Assembly: GCF_907163125.1 (NCBI RefSeq)
Contig: NZ_OU015319.1
Coordinates: forward strand, 2,604,001-2,668,000
Direction of reading: 5' to 3'
Source of the DNA: Cloacibacterium caeni
GTDB lineage: Bacteria > Bacteroidota > Bacteroidia > Flavobacteriales > Weeksellaceae
DNA: 64,000 bases
The notes under the pieces are model-generated. The model made no database searches and had not been told where the DNA came from. It saw only the letters and a program-made list of their open reading frames with translations. Of the stretch, positions 16,292 through 25,652 are shown one piece after another. The translations under genes were made by a program, and so were the position numbers. Position 1 is the stretch's first letter, and every line of letters starts with the position of its first letter.

Positions 16292-16328
16292 CCCCTCTTT
16301 TAGAGGGGTGTCAAATCTTTGATTTGAC
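16292..16328. repeat. Two adjacent perfect hairpins in the prfA upstream gap
   Basis: CCCCTCT-TTT-AGAGGGG (16292-16308) is followed after one base by GTCAAATC-TTT-GATTTGAC (16310-16328), then GGGGTG. Both have perfect stems and three-base TTT loops. The first stem and the CGGGGT that follows share words with the palindrome at 18508-18578 downstream of pflB. No gene is present: a 75-codon frame over 16324-16551 only translates repeats. Confidence 0.7.
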
Positions 16329-16394
16329 GGGGTGTTTCTTTAAGAAGCAGGAAAATTTGAAATTTTTAGAAAATTCAGTCCCGCTTTTCTTTGC

Positions 16395-16444
16395 AATCTT
16401 TTTTGTTCACATTTCGACTCCGCTCAATGTGACAAAAAAGGATT
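16395..16444. repeat. Composite repeat: poly-T/poly-A hairpin with a REP-like palindrome nested in its loop
   Basis: The outer arms AATCTTTTTTG and CAAAAAAGGATT match the element at 10451-10474. Between them sits TCACATT (16407-16413), the core CGACTCCGCTC, then AATGTGA (16426-16432). On the minus strand this inner part reads TGAGCGGAGTCGAA, the same core as the element inside rnpA. One repeat is thus inserted into, or has grown inside, the other. Confidence 0.7.
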
Positions 16445-16483
16445 TCCACTTCAATCGGGGCTATAAAACACTTTCAGTTATTC

Positions 16484-16525
16484 TTTTGTCTTTCAACTTC
16501 CGACTTCCATCTTCCAACTCCCGAC
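16484..16525. repeat. 7-base tandem array just upstream of the prfA -7 box
   Basis: Six heptamers of consensus TTCCRAC (for example TTTCAAC, TTCCGAC, TTCCATC, TTCCAAC, TCCCGAC, with TTTTGTC first) run in strict phase. They end seven bases before TATCTTTG, so they occupy the place where the -33 element would be. Confidence 0.8.
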
Positions 16526-16532
16526 TTTTTTG

Positions 16533-16540
16533 TATCTTTG
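16533..16540 (+). promoter_or_regulatory. -7 box TATCTTTG of prfA
   Basis: A perfect -7 box 20 bases before the prfA ATG. No TTTG stands at the expected upstream position. The heptamer array lies there instead. Confidence 0.6.
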
Positions 16541-16560
16541 CACCCAAATAATTTTAGACT

Positions 16561-17643
16561 ATGTCAAAAAGTTTAATCCCAAAACTTCAAGCAATTAAGC
16601 AACGTTATAACGAGGTTGCTGATTTAATTATACAACCAGATGTAATTACTGACCAAAAAAGATATGGTCAGCTCAACAAAGAATACAGCGATTTGGGAAA
16701 AATCGTGAAAGTTTTTGATGAGTATATGCAAGCATTAAATACGATTGAAGAATCAGACGAAATCATTGCAGATGGTTCTGATAAGGATTTTGTAGAATTA
16801 GCAAAAATCGAAAAAAACGAAGCTTTAGAAAAAATTCCAGGTTTGGAAGAAGAATTAAAAGTTCTTTTAATCCCAAAAGATCCTGCAGATGATAAAAACA
16901 TTATCCTAGAAATGCGCGCCGGAACTGGTGGCGACGAAGCTGCGATTTTCGTGGAAGATATGTACAGAATGTACACCATGTATTTCAAAACCAAAGGTTG
17001 GAGACACGAAGTTACCGATTCTTCTGAAGCGTCTAAAGGTTACAAAGAACTGGTGATGAAAGTAGAAGGAGAAGGTGTTTACGGAATTATGAAATTTGAA
17101 TCTGGAGTTCACCGTGTTCAAAGAGTTCCAGAGACAGAATCTCAAGGTAGAGTGCATACTTCGGCGATTACGATTGCAGTTTTACCAGAAGCGGAAGAAG
17201 TAGATGTGGAAATAAATCCTGCAGATATCGAGATGCAAACTTCTCGTTCTGGTGGAGCTGGTGGACAAAACGTAAACAAAGTAGAAACAAAAGTACAGTT
17301 AACGCACAAACCTTCAGGAATTGTGGTGGTTTGTCAACAAGCGCGTTCTCAGTTGGCAAACAGAGAGTTAGCGATGGAAATGCTTCGAGCGAAATTGTAT
17401 GATATTAAATTACAGGAAGTTGTTGGTGACATTGCAGCTCAACGTAAAACAATGGTTTCTACAGGAGATCGTTCTGCAAAAATTAAAACCTACAATTATC
17501 CTCAAGGTAGAGTTACCGATCACAGAATTAACAAATCTATCTACAATCTAGATGCTTATATGAATGGCGACATCCAAGAAATGATGGATGCCGTGATTAT
17601 GGCAGAAAATGCAGAAAAAATGAAAGGACAAGAGGAAATTTAA
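16561..17643 (+). CDS. prfA: Peptide chain release factor 1
   Basis: Recognises UAA and UAG stop codons and triggers peptide release. The catalytic GGQ loop is visible in [16 protein letters not shown] near residues 225-240, with the PEVEVDIEI-like strand just before it. The anticodon-mimic region around residue 180 ([23 protein letters not shown]) fits RF1, and the length (360 aa) is standard with no sign of an RF2-type frameshift. The gene is monocistronic, with a clear -7 box and a terminator shared with convergent pflA. Confidence 0.95.
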   Translation: MSKSLIPKLQAIKQRYNEVADLIIQPDVITDQKRYGQLNKEYSDLGKIVKVFDEYMQALNTIEESDEIIADGSDKDFVELAKIEKNEALEKIPGLEEELKVLLIPKDPADDKNIILEMRAGTGGDEAAIFVEDMYRMYTMYFKTKGWRHEVTDSSEASKGYKELVMKVEGEGVYGIMKFESGVHRVQRVPETESQGRVHTSAITIAVLPEAEEVDVEINPADIEMQTSRSGGAGGQNVNKVETKVQLTHKPSGIVVVCQQARSQLANRELAMEMLRAKLYDIKLQEVVGDIAAQRKTMVSTGDRSAKIKTYNYPQGRVTDHRINKSIYNLDAYMNGDIQEMMDAVIMAENAEKMKGQEEI

Positions 17644-17675
17644 CCTTTATAAACCTAATTTATAGAATAAATAAC

Positions 17676-17706
17676 AAAAAAGTCGAGATCATTTCTCGAC
17701 TTTTAT
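17676..17706. terminator. Bidirectional terminator between prfA and pflA
   Basis: AAAAAGTCGAGA pairs with TCTCGACTTTT over a six-base loop, with A- and T-runs on both sides. It overlaps the last codon of convergent pflA. Confidence 0.85.
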
Positions 17707-18440
17707 TTTTGATTATCTGGTAAAGGCAAATTGTATTTCTTAAAAATTTCCACTGCTTTTTTTACATCTTCCATATCGGCTGGTCGGCAATTTTCTAGAG
17801 GATAAGCTCTGCCAATTTCTTTCCATTTGTGGGCGCCCATTTGGTGAAATGGTAAAATATCTACGCGTTCTACATTTTTGAACTGAGAAACATATTTCGC
17901 CCAATTTTCTAAATCTTCCGCATCATCGGTATAATCAGGAACCAGAACGTATCTGAGCCAAGTTGGTTTGTTGATTTCAGATAAATATTGCATAAACTGA
18001 AGCGTAGGTTCTAGCTCTACTTCCGTTAATTTTAGATATTTTTCTGGGTCGATGTGTTTAATGTCTAGAAGCACCAAATCTGTAATTTCTAAAACTTCTT
18101 TGATTTCTTCACTGAACAAATAACCATTGGTATCTACACAAGTATGAATTCCGTTTTCTTTACATTTTTTGAATAATTCCAGGACAAAGTTGGCTTGCAT
18201 CAAAGGTTCGCCACCAGAAACGGTAACGCCCCCAGATTTTATAAAACCTTTTACTTTTTCTATCTCGTGGAAGGCTTCGTCTACAGACATTTTGGTTTTT
18301 TCGCCTTTGTTCCAAGTATCAGCGTTATGACAATAGAGGCAACGCAAATGACAACCTTGCAGAAAATAAACAAATCTAATTCCTGGGCCGTCTTTGGTGC
18401 CGAAAGTTTCGTATGAATGGATAAATCCGTGATTTGACAT
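17703..18440 (-). CDS. pflA: Pyruvate formate-lyase activating enzyme
   Basis: A radical-SAM enzyme that installs the glycyl radical on PflB. The cluster motif CHLRCLYC (CxxxCxxC) lies near residue 28, followed by HNADTW, then GGVTVSGGEPLMQ near 75. The ADMEDVKKAVEIFKKY tail is typical. I choose ATG 18440, giving MSNHGFIHSYETFGT (245 aa). The longer TTG start at 18446 lies against the -7 box, and a transcript from that box would not include it. pflB is upstream on the same strand, separated by a terminator and a hairpin pair, so pflA appears to have its own promoter. Confidence 0.93.
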   Translation of the reverse strand: MSNHGFIHSYETFGTKDGPGIRFVYFLQGCHLRCLYCHNADTWNKGEKTKMSVDEAFHEIEKVKGFIKSGGVTVSGGEPLMQANFVLELFKKCKENGIHTCVDTNGYLFSEEIKEVLEITDLVLLDIKHIDPEKYLKLTEVELEPTLQFMQYLSEINKPTWLRYVLVPDYTDDAEDLENWAKYVSQFKNVERVDILPFHQMGAHKWKEIGRAYPLENCRPADMEDVKKAVEIFKKYNLPLPDNQK

Positions 18441-18443
18441 GTT

Positions 18444-18451
18444 CAAAGATA
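18444..18451 (-). promoter_or_regulatory. -7 box TATCTTTG of pflA, probably leaderless
   Basis: On the minus strand TATCTTTG is followed by AAC and then ATG. With transcription starting a few bases after the box, the pflA message would begin at or next to its start codon. The same spacing occurs at the TatD-like gene (2604) and the lipoprotein at 50071. Confidence 0.6.
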
Positions 18452-18488
18452 AATATTCTTAAAGGGTGTTTAAAGCTTTTTAATAATA

Positions 18489-18592
18489 AATTTTTAGAAT
18501 TTTTCTTTTCCCCAACCCTAAAAGGGAGTTAAAATTCTAAAAATTTTCATCAAAATTACACCTTTTAGGGACGGGGAAATTAATTTTGATGA
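18489..18592. repeat. Two adjacent hairpins with complementary loops (kissing-loop topology)
   Basis: Arm A AATTTTTAGAATTTT (18489-18503) pairs perfectly with A' at 18531-18545. Arm C TCATCAAAATTA (18547-18558) pairs perfectly with C' at 18581-18592. The loop of the first contains B TTCCCCAACCCTAAAAGG (18508-18525). The loop of the second contains B' CCTTTTAGGGACGGGGAA (18561-18578), complementary to B at 16 of 18 positions. The order A B A' C B' C' allows either two hairpins with kissing loops or one large B/B' stem. Confidence 0.75.
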
Positions 18593-18605
18593 AATTCATA
18601 TTCTT

Positions 18606-18636
18606 AAAAAAAGAGTTAAGAAATTTCTTAACTCTT
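18606..18636 (-). terminator. Terminator of pflB
   Basis: AAGAGTTAAGAA (18611-18622) pairs with TTCTTAACTCTT (18625-18636). Read on the minus strand the stem is followed by a run of T, as expected downstream of pflB. Confidence 0.85.
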
Positions 18637-18664
18637 CTTCAAGATAATTGATGTTATATATAAA

Positions 18665-20890
18665 TTAGAAACATTCTGTGATGGTTCTGTTGATGACATC
18701 TAATTGTTGTTCTTTAGTTAACTTGATGAAATTCACTGCGTAACCAGAAACTCTAATGGTTAATTGAGGGTATTTTTCTGGATGTTGCATTGCATCTTCT
18801 AACAATGAACGATTGAAAACATTTACATTCAAGTGGTGACCTTTTTGGTTGAAATATCCGTCTAAAAGTCCAACTAAATTTCCTTGTTTTTCGTCTAATG
18901 TTTTTCCTAAAGTTTCAGGCGTAATTGCAAAAGTGTAAGAAATACCATCTTGAGCGTGTTCGAAAGGTAATTTAGCAACAGAAGCGAGTGAAGCTACTGC
19001 ACCTTTTGTGTCTCTTCCGTGCATAGGATTTGCTCCCGGTCCGTAAGGCTCACCTTCTCTTCTTCCGTCTGGTGTATTTCCTGTTTTTTTACCGTAAACT
19101 ACGTTTGAAGTAATGGTAAGAACAGATTGTGTAGGAATTGCATTTCTGTAAGTTTTTTGTTTTCTTACTTTGTTCATGAAAATTTCTACAATTTCTGCTG
19201 CGATTTTATCAGTATTATCATCGTTATTTCCGTAAGGAACGTAAGGTTTTTCTACTACATAGTCTACTGCGATTCCGTTTTCGTCTCTTATTACTCTTAC
19301 TTTTCCGTATTTCATCGCTGCAAATGAATCGGCAACGATAGAGATTCCTGCAATTCCACAAGCTTGAGTTCTGATAACATTTACGTCGTGAAGTGCCATT
19401 TCATAAGCTTCGTAAGAATATTTATCGTGCATGTAGTGAATAATGTTCAATGCTTGGATGTAAGTTTCTGCTAACCAATCCATCATTTTATCAAACTTAT
19501 TCCAAACATCATCGAAATCTAGATATTCGCCTTCTACTTTTGGCATTTCTGGAGTGACTTGAACTTTGGTTAATTCATCAATGCCACCATTTATTGCATA
19601 TAATAAAGCTTTAGGTAAATTAGCTCTTGCTCCGAAATATTGCATTTGTTTTCCTAAAGTCATCGGAGAAACACAACAAGCAATTCCGTAATCGTCATTA
19701 AAGCAATCTCTCATTAAATCATCATTTTCGTATTGAAGAGATGAAGTATCGATAGAAACTTTAGCGCAATATTTTTTCCAGTTTTCTGGTAATTTTTCGC
19801 TCCAAAGAACAGTTAAGTTTGGTTCTGGAGATGCACCTAAATTGTATAAAGTGTGTAATAATCTGAAAGAGTTTTTGGTTACATAAGAACCGCCGTCTTT
19901 ATTCAAACCACCAATTGATTCTGTTACCCAAACTGGATCACCAGAGAAAAGTGAATCATATTCTGGAGTTCTCAAGAATCTGATGATTCTTAGTTTCATT
20001 ACGAAATGGTCAATCAATTCTTGAGCTTCAATTTCTGTAAGAACACCTCTTTTAATATCTCTTTCAATGTAAATATCTAGGAAAGTAGAAACTCTACCAA
20101 TAGACATTGCAGCACCGTTTTGGTCTTTAGTAGCTGCTAAATAAGCGAAATATAACCATTGAATAGCTTCTTTAGCATTGGTTGCAGGTTTAGAAATGTC
20201 AAAACCGTAAGATTCTGCCATTTTTTTAAGCGCTTTCAATGCATTGATTTGCATAGTGATTTCTTCACGAAGTCTTACGATTTCTTCGTTCATACCATCA
20301 CAATCCATGTTTTCGAAATAGTCTTGACGATCTTTAATTAAGAAGTCCACACCATATAAAGGAACTCTTCTGTAGTCACCAATAATTCTACCTCTTCCGT
20401 ATGCATCTGGTAAACCAGTTACGATTCCAGAATTTCTAGCTTTTCTAATCGGTGAATTGTAAGCAGAGAAAACACCTTCGTTATGAGTAACTCTATATTT
20501 TGTATAAATTTCTTTAGTTGCTTCGTCTAATTCATAACCGTAAGCTTTTAAGCCATCTTCCACCATTCTAATTCCGCCATTTGGGAAAATAGCTCTTTTT
20601 AGAGGCTTATCAGTTTGAACTCCTACGATTTTTTCTAAATTTTTATTGATATAACCAGCTCCATAAGCATCAATCTGAGATGGTTTCTTGGTTTCAGCAT
20701 CATAAATTCCTTTTTCTCTCTCTGCTTTGAACATTTCAGATAGTTCTGCCCAAAGTTGATTGGTTGCTTCAGTAGCAGGAGTTAAGAAGCTTTCGTCTCC
20801 GGTATATTCTGTGTAATTGTTTCTAATAAAATCACTTACGTTAATTTCCTTTTGCCAAACTCCGGGTTTAAAACCAATAGTTGCTTCCAT
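18665..20890 (-). CDS. pflB: Formate C-acetyltransferase (pyruvate formate-lyase)
   Basis: Cleaves pyruvate with CoA to acetyl-CoA and formate without oxygen. The adjacent catalytic cysteines are visible in [13 protein letters not shown] near residue 410, and the C-terminal glycyl-radical motif is RVSGYAVNF near 718-726. The 741-residue length is close to E. coli PflB, and the intervening [17 protein letters not shown] region also matches true PFL, not a diol dehydratase. Its activase gene follows on the same strand. Its presence together with the cbb3 oxidase implies facultative metabolism. No formate channel or formate dehydrogenase lies in the window. Confidence 0.95.
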   Translation of the reverse strand: MEATIGFKPGVWQKEINVSDFIRNNYTEYTGDESFLTPATEATNQLWAELSEMFKAEREKGIYDAETKKPSQIDAYGAGYINKNLEKIVGVQTDKPLKRAIFPNGGIRMVEDGLKAYGYELDEATKEIYTKYRVTHNEGVFSAYNSPIRKARNSGIVTGLPDAYGRGRIIGDYRRVPLYGVDFLIKDRQDYFENMDCDGMNEEIVRLREEITMQINALKALKKMAESYGFDISKPATNAKEAIQWLYFAYLAATKDQNGAAMSIGRVSTFLDIYIERDIKRGVLTEIEAQELIDHFVMKLRIIRFLRTPEYDSLFSGDPVWVTESIGGLNKDGGSYVTKNSFRLLHTLYNLGASPEPNLTVLWSEKLPENWKKYCAKVSIDTSSLQYENDDLMRDCFNDDYGIACCVSPMTLGKQMQYFGARANLPKALLYAINGGIDELTKVQVTPEMPKVEGEYLDFDDVWNKFDKMMDWLAETYIQALNIIHYMHDKYSYEAYEMALHDVNVIRTQACGIAGISIVADSFAAMKYGKVRVIRDENGIAVDYVVEKPYVPYGNNDDNTDKIAAEIVEIFMNKVRKQKTYRNAIPTQSVLTITSNVVYGKKTGNTPDGRREGEPYGPGANPMHGRDTKGAVASLASVAKLPFEHAQDGISYTFAITPETLGKTLDEKQGNLVGLLDGYFNQKGHHLNVNVFNRSLLEDAMQHPEKYPQLTIRVSGYAVNFIKLTKEQQLDVINRTITECF

Positions 20891-21306
20891 AATGTTAATT
20901 TTTTGTTTGTTTCTAATTGTATTTTGGGCTTATTTTCCTTGAAATTTTAGTCATCAATAGGTTAAAAAAGCGAAGCAAAGTTAGGAAGATATTTTGCCCT
21001 AGAACAACGATTAATCATGATATAAATTAGGGTTTCGTTTGATTTTTTGAATAGAAAAATAGCACTTTGATAGACCGAATAAGTAATGTTGGCGAATTAT
21101 TTTGATTAGAAGTTAATAAATTTAATTAAAATGAAAATAATTGTCAGTTTTAAATAAAATTAATAAAAATTCGATAAAAATATCTATATATGTTTGTGAA
21201 AAATCAAATTTTACATTTTTTGCTGTCAAGGAGCCCAAATCGCCTAAAATTTCACTTTTTTTTAAAATTAAAAATATCGTAAATTTACTCATCGAAATTT
21301 CATGAA
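20891..21306. other. 416-base divergent spacer between pflB and the mutase
   Basis: Very AT-rich DNA with promoters for both genes expected. The only motif I can place is TAAATTTA at 21280-21287, 19 bases before the mutase ATG. A weak CCCTA/TAGGG inverted pair lies near 20997-21033. I looked for a cobalamin riboswitch core and for an FNR-type TTGATnnnnATCAA palindrome and saw neither. Confidence 0.5.
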
Positions 21307-23430
21307 ATGAGAACGAAAATTCAAAACGTAAATCCCGATTTTAAAAATTTTGGATTTACTTCTAATACAGAAAATTATTCTTTTGAAAAAGATGGACTTC
21401 AACTAAAATCTTCTTACACTTCTGAAGATTCAGAAGTTTTAAAATCAAAAGGTTACAGCGCAGGAATTGCTCCTTATTTGAGAGGACCATATTCTACGAT
21501 GTACGTTCAAAAAACTTGGACGATCCGTCAGTATGCAGGTTTTTCTACCGCAGAAGAATCCAATGCTTTTTACAGAAGAAACCTTGCGGCCGGACAAAAA
21601 GGACTTTCTGTGGCTTTCGATTTGGCAACGCACAGAGGTTATGATTCAGACCATCCTAGAGTAGTAGGAGATGTTGGAAAAGCAGGAGTTGCCATAGATT
21701 CTGTGGAAGATATGAAAATTTTGTTCAATGAAATTCCATTGGATCAAATTTCGGTTTCCATGACCATGAATGGAGCAGTTTTACCGATTTTGGCATTTTA
21801 TATTGTTGCCGCAGAAGAACAAGGTGTTTCTCAGGAACAACTTTCGGGAACTATCCAGAATGATATTTTGAAGGAATTTATGGTGAGAAATACTTACATC
21901 TATCCACCAGAACCTTCTATGAAAATTATTGCTGATATTTTCGAATATACTTCTCAAAATATCCCGAAATTTAATTCGATTTCTATCTCAGGTTATCACA
22001 TGCAAGAAGCAGGAGCAACTCCAGTTTTGGAAATGGCTTATACACTTGCCGATGGTTTAGAATATGTAAGAACGGGGATAAAAGCAGGGATGAATGTTGA
22101 TGATTTCGCGCCGAGATTGTCATTTTTCTGGGCAATTGGAATGAATCATTTCATGGAAATTGCCAAAATGAGAGCCGCTCGTTATATTTGGGCGAATCTT
22201 TTGACGCAATTTAATCCTCAAAATCAAAAATCTTTAGCACTAAGAACACACTCGCAAACATCTGGATGGAGTTTAACCGAGCAAGAACCGTTCAATAACA
22301 TTACCAGAACAGCAATTGAAGCGCTTTCTTCCGCTTTAGGAGGAACACAGTCTCTTCATACGAATGCTTTAGACGAAGCGATAGCTTTGCCAACAGATTA
22401 TTCTGCAAAAATTGCGAGAAATACTCAGATTATTCTTCAGCAAGAGTCTGGGATTTGTGATGTTGTCGATCCGATGGGTGGAAGTCATTTGGTAGAAGCT
22501 TTGACTCAAAAAATGATTGAGGAAGCTCAGAAATATATCGACGAAGTAGAACAAGAAGGCGGAATGACGAAAGCAATTGAAGCAGGAATTCCGAAGATGA
22601 GAATAGAAGAAGCCGCAGCTAGAAAACAGGCGAAAATTGATAGCGGTGAAGAATTTATCATTGGTGTAAATTCTTTTAAAACCAATCAAAAGCAGCCAGA
22701 ATTTGAAATTCTAGACATTGACAATACGGAAGTTCGAAGAAAACAAATCGAAAGATTAGAAAAAATAAAAGCAGAACGAAACGCAGAAAAAGTAGAAGAA
22801 ATTTTAACAGAAATTCGTGAAGCGGCTAAAAATAGAGACAAAAATCTTTTGGCACTAAGTATAGAAGCTGCGAGAAGAAGAGTAACTCTTGGTGAAATTT
22901 CAGATGCTTTAGAAAGTAATTTCGGAAGATATAAAGCCAATATCAAAACCATTTCAGGTGTATATGCTATGAATGCTAATAAAAATGAATATTTTGAAAA
23001 AGCGGTGAGGCTTACTCAAAAATTTGAGGACCAAGAAGGTCGTAGACCAAGAATTATGGTTGCCAAAATGGGACAAGATGGTCATGACAGAGGTGCAAAA
23101 GTAGTAGCAACAGCCTTTGCAGATATGGGATTTGATGTAGATGTGGCTCCGCTTTTCCAAACGCCAGAAGAAGTGGCGAAACAAGCCGTAGAAAATGATA
23201 TTCATATTTTGGGCGTTTCTTCTTTAGCAGCAGGTCATAAAACGCTGGTTCCACAAGTGGTAGACGAACTCAAAAAACTAGGTGCAGATGATATTACGAT
23301 TGTAGTAGGTGGTGTAATTCCACAGCAAGATTATGATTTCTTGTATGCAAATGGGGCTGATTTTATCTTCGGACCTGGAACGAACTTGCCGAAATCTGCG
23401 GTGGAGATTTTGGAGAAGTTTTTGGGATAA
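21307..23430 (+). CDS. scpA: Methylmalonyl-CoA mutase, large (catalytic) subunit
   Basis: A B12-dependent enzyme interconverting succinyl-CoA and methylmalonyl-CoA. The substrate barrel (about 1-480) shows [35 protein letters not shown] and the active-site His in [15 protein letters not shown] linker is rich in Lys/Glu. The B12 domain (about 570-707) has the base-off ligand motif [11 protein letters not shown] (DxHxxG) and later [12 protein letters not shown]. The 707-residue length suits a MutB-type subunit. In Bacteroidota a small MutA subunit often precedes it. None lies next to it here. The chaperone gene meaB is 0.6 kb downstream. Confidence 0.95.
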   Translation: MRTKIQNVNPDFKNFGFTSNTENYSFEKDGLQLKSSYTSEDSEVLKSKGYSAGIAPYLRGPYSTMYVQKTWTIRQYAGFSTAEESNAFYRRNLAAGQKGLSVAFDLATHRGYDSDHPRVVGDVGKAGVAIDSVEDMKILFNEIPLDQISVSMTMNGAVLPILAFYIVAAEEQGVSQEQLSGTIQNDILKEFMVRNTYIYPPEPSMKIIADIFEYTSQNIPKFNSISISGYHMQEAGATPVLEMAYTLADGLEYVRTGIKAGMNVDDFAPRLSFFWAIGMNHFMEIAKMRAARYIWANLLTQFNPQNQKSLALRTHSQTSGWSLTEQEPFNNITRTAIEALSSALGGTQSLHTNALDEAIALPTDYSAKIARNTQIILQQESGICDVVDPMGGSHLVEALTQKMIEEAQKYIDEVEQEGGMTKAIEAGIPKMRIEEAAARKQAKIDSGEEFIIGVNSFKTNQKQPEFEILDIDNTEVRRKQIERLEKIKAERNAEKVEEILTEIREAAKNRDKNLLALSIEAARRRVTLGEISDALESNFGRYKANIKTISGVYAMNANKNEYFEKAVRLTQKFEDQEGRRPRIMVAKMGQDGHDRGAKVVATAFADMGFDVDVAPLFQTPEEVAKQAVENDIHILGVSSLAAGHKTLVPQVVDELKKLGADDITIVVGGVIPQQDYDFLYANGADFIFGPGTNLPKSAVEILEKFLG

Positions 23431-23438
23431 AAATTTTG

Positions 23439-23466
23439 TTGGATGCGTGATGTAGGAAGCAGGAAT
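23439..23466. repeat. Short 7-base tandem array downstream of the mutase
   Basis: Four heptamers (TTGGATG, CGTGATG, TAGGAAG, CAGGAAT) keep a GGAWG-like core in strict seven-base phase, starting eight bases after the mutase stop. It is shorter and weaker than the arrays before the ABC ATPase and fumarase genes. Confidence 0.55.
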
Positions 23467-23643
23467 TTTTTCTGAAATCTAAAAATTTAAAATAATTTAT
23501 ATAAGGAAATCATTTTTTGGTTTCCTTTTTTTATTTAAAAACCTAACAAAAATCACTGAAATCATTCATATCACTTTATGAGGTGTGTTAAGCGGATTGG
23601 CGTACCTTTATACCACCAAAAAAAGCCTAAAAACCCAATTGAA

Positions 23644-23856
23644 ATGGAATTAACCACATTACAAAAAATTAATAATCTGATAAAAGATTTGCCAGATTAT
23701 TTAGCAGAGGAATTATTGGAGTATATAGAATACTTGGTATATAAATTTCACAAAGACGAAGATTTAAGTGACGAACAAAAAAGAGTAATACTGAGAGGTC
23801 TAGAAGACATAAAGTATGGCAGAAGTCATTTAGATATTCCGGCAGAGACAGAGTAA
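23644..23856 (+). CDS. Small acidic protein, antitoxin-like (DUF2281-like)
   Basis: From ATG 23644 the product is 70 residues: an amphipathic helical part (LQKINNLIKDLPDYLAEELL, then EYIEYLVYKF) and a charged tail ending DIPAETE. The pattern of an N-terminal helix with LPDYLAEELLEYIEYLV resembles small DUF2281-type antitoxins. No toxin gene follows: the next 180 bases hold only a terminator and the meaB promoter. The frame is open upstream to 23578, but that N-terminal stretch looks non-coding. It may be an orphan antitoxin or a small regulator of unknown role. Confidence 0.5.
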   Translation: MELTTLQKINNLIKDLPDYLAEELLEYIEYLVYKFHKDEDLSDEQKRVILRGLEDIKYGRSHLDIPAETE

Positions 23857-23889
23857 AAGTTCTTCATATCAAATCAAATTTTTTCATAA

Positions 23890-23917
23890 AAGCTTCAGGT
23901 TTCTGAAGCCTTTTTCG
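23890..23917 (+). terminator. Terminator after the antitoxin-like gene
   Basis: GCTTCAG-GTTT-CTGAAGC, flanked by AAAA and CTTTTT. It separates the mutase region from meaB. Confidence 0.75.
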
Positions 23918-24024
23918 TTATGGCATTTTTCTAAAATTCTAACAGAAAAAAAGTGTAGAAATTCTATTTTGATTTTCTTTTAAAGCAATTTTAAATTTTT
24001 GGAAAATAGTTTGAAATACTTTCT

Positions 24025-24032
24025 TAATTTTG
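24025..24032 (+). promoter_or_regulatory. -7 box TAATTTTG of meaB
   Basis: TTG at 23999-24001 and TAATTTTG are 23 bases apart. Only five bases separate the box from ATG 24038, so the transcript probably has almost no leader. This also rules out the upstream in-frame TTG at 23999. Confidence 0.55.
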
Positions 24033-24037
24033 TTAAG

Positions 24038-25024
24038 ATGAAATTTTCTACAGAAGAACTTTTACAAGGAATATTAGCCCAAGACAAAAGAATTCTTGGG
24101 AAAGCCATTACTTTAATCGAAAGTAAAAAGCCAGAGCATAGAGTTTTGGCTGAAGAACTGCTGAAAAAAATCCTGCCTTATACCGGAAAATCTGTAAGAA
24201 TAGGAATTACTGGAGTTCCTGGTGCTGGGAAATCTACATTTATTGAAAGTTTTGGAAAATTTGCAATTTCTCAAGGCAAAAAAGTTGCTGTTTTAGCCAT
24301 TGACCCAAGTTCTTCGGTGAATAAAGGTTCCATTCTAGGAGATAAAACCAGAATGGAAGAATTGGCAAAAGACGAAAACGCATTTATTCGCCCTAGTCCA
24401 AGTTCTGGATTTCTAGGCGGAGTTGCCAATACTACTTTTGAAACTATGCTTATTTGCGAAGCTGCTGGTTATGATTACATTTTGATAGAAACGGTAGGAG
24501 TTGGTCAATCAGAAGTTTTGGTTGCGGATATTTCGGATGTAATTCTGATGCTAAAAGTAGTAGGAACTGGAGATGAATTGCAAGGCATCAAAAGAGGTTT
24601 GATGGAAATGATAGATGTTATTTTCATCAATAAAGTACATGAAGAAAATCTAAAAGAGGCCAGAATGCACCGTTCAGAATTGATTCACGCATTGCAGTTT
24701 CAGCATCCAAAAGAAAAAGATTGGAAAGTGCCTGTTTTGTTAGGTTCCGCTCTTCATAACGAAGGTTTAGATGAGGTTTACGAGAAAATAAGTGATTTCA
24801 TTTCTTTAAAAATAAAAACAGGAAGGCTAGAAGAAGTAAGAAAAATTCAAGCCGAAAAACGTTTTGAATATTGGGTTCATCAATATATTTTAAGTGCAAC
24901 TAAATCTACCAATGAACTTGAAAATCAGTTCGAAAGTCATAAAAAAAATGCTTCAGAATTGAAATCTAATCCAAGTTCTGAAGCCAAAATTTTTGTAGAA
25001 AGTTTATTGAATAAAAAACTTTAA
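24038..25024 (+). CDS. meaB: Methylmalonyl-CoA mutase-associated GTPase MeaB
   Basis: A G3E-family GTPase that protects and reloads the B12 mutase. Motifs: P-loop GITGVPGAGKST at about residue 52, AIDPSSSVNKG, ETVGVGQSEV (switch region), and the guanine-specificity NKVHEEN. From ATG 24038 the product is 328 residues, starting MKFSTEELLQGI. The longer frame adds 13 residues that overlap the promoter. Proximity to the mutase gene supports MeaB over the older ArgK name. Confidence 0.93.
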   Translation: MKFSTEELLQGILAQDKRILGKAITLIESKKPEHRVLAEELLKKILPYTGKSVRIGITGVPGAGKSTFIESFGKFAISQGKKVAVLAIDPSSSVNKGSILGDKTRMEELAKDENAFIRPSPSSGFLGGVANTTFETMLICEAAGYDYILIETVGVGQSEVLVADISDVILMLKVVGTGDELQGIKRGLMEMIDVIFINKVHEENLKEARMHRSELIHALQFQHPKEKDWKVPVLLGSALHNEGLDEVYEKISDFISLKIKTGRLEEVRKIQAEKRFEYWVHQYILSATKSTNELENQFESHKKNASELKSNPSSEAKIFVESLLNKKL

Positions 25025-25025
25025 A

Positions 25026-25556
25026 TTATTTCTTAGAAATTTCATTTTTCATCAAGTAGCCATTATAAGAAATGGGTTGTCTGTCGTTAGAATCTATAGA
25101 AACGTAGGCACTACCGTTTTTATAAACTTCTATGTAAATTACTCTTACATGATCTACATCTTTAGGCGAAATGGTATACACTAAATTCCCTTTTTTGTTA
25201 AGAATTTTACTCAGTGTAAAATCTTTAGAAGTAAAACGGTAACTGTTTTTAGAAGTGTCATAACTTGGATTAAACATTCTGCCAAAGTATGGCAAAGTCA
25301 CATCTAGCTCTTTTTCTTTCAAAACCACAGTATAACCATAATCTAAATCTAGCATTCTAGCCGAATTACCATTTGGCATAGAATTCATCACATTGATTAC
25401 ATCATAGTTGGTAGGATTGGCTCTTTCTGCCATAAAAATAAACTGATTAGAAGTTGTAATTTCTTCTAAAGTTTTGGGGTCTATATTGATTTGTGACGTA
25501 CACGAATATAAAAAAGAGAGTAATCCAAAGAAACTCAAATAAATTAATTTTTTCAT
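25026..25556 (-). CDS. DUF4251 family lipoprotein
   Basis: A 176-residue exported protein with a lipobox at LLSFLYSCTS (lipidated Cys about 19). The middle carries the DUF4251 pattern: LDLDYGYTVVLKEKELDVTL followed by PYFGRMF and an FTSKDFTLSKI strand. Function is unknown, and a periplasm-facing or outer-membrane lipoprotein is the likely location. It is convergent with meaB, with only one base between the stop codons and no terminator in between. Confidence 0.75.
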   Translation of the reverse strand: MKKLIYLSFFGLLSFLYSCTSQINIDPKTLEEITTSNQFIFMAERANPTNYDVINVMNSMPNGNSARMLDLDYGYTVVLKEKELDVTLPYFGRMFNPSYDTSKNSYRFTSKDFTLSKILNKKGNLVYTISPKDVDHVRVIYIEVYKNGSAYVSIDSNDRQPISYNGYLMKNEISKK

Positions 25557-25652
25557 AATATAGTGGGTGTTGAGTTAAACTATTAATTATCAATACAAAT
25601 TTAATGCAAAACTATCACGATTTAATTTCTTTTTTATATAATTTCTACATAA

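Noticed and set aside
16324-16551. A 75-codon plus-strand frame upstream of prfA
   Set aside because: It runs across hairpins, the composite repeat, the heptamer array and the prfA -7 box. There is no protein-like composition.
20891-21306. Cobalamin riboswitch or FNR site upstream of the mutase and pflB
   Set aside because: I looked for the conserved riboswitch core and for TTGATnnnnATCAA and saw neither. A covariance-model search would decide.
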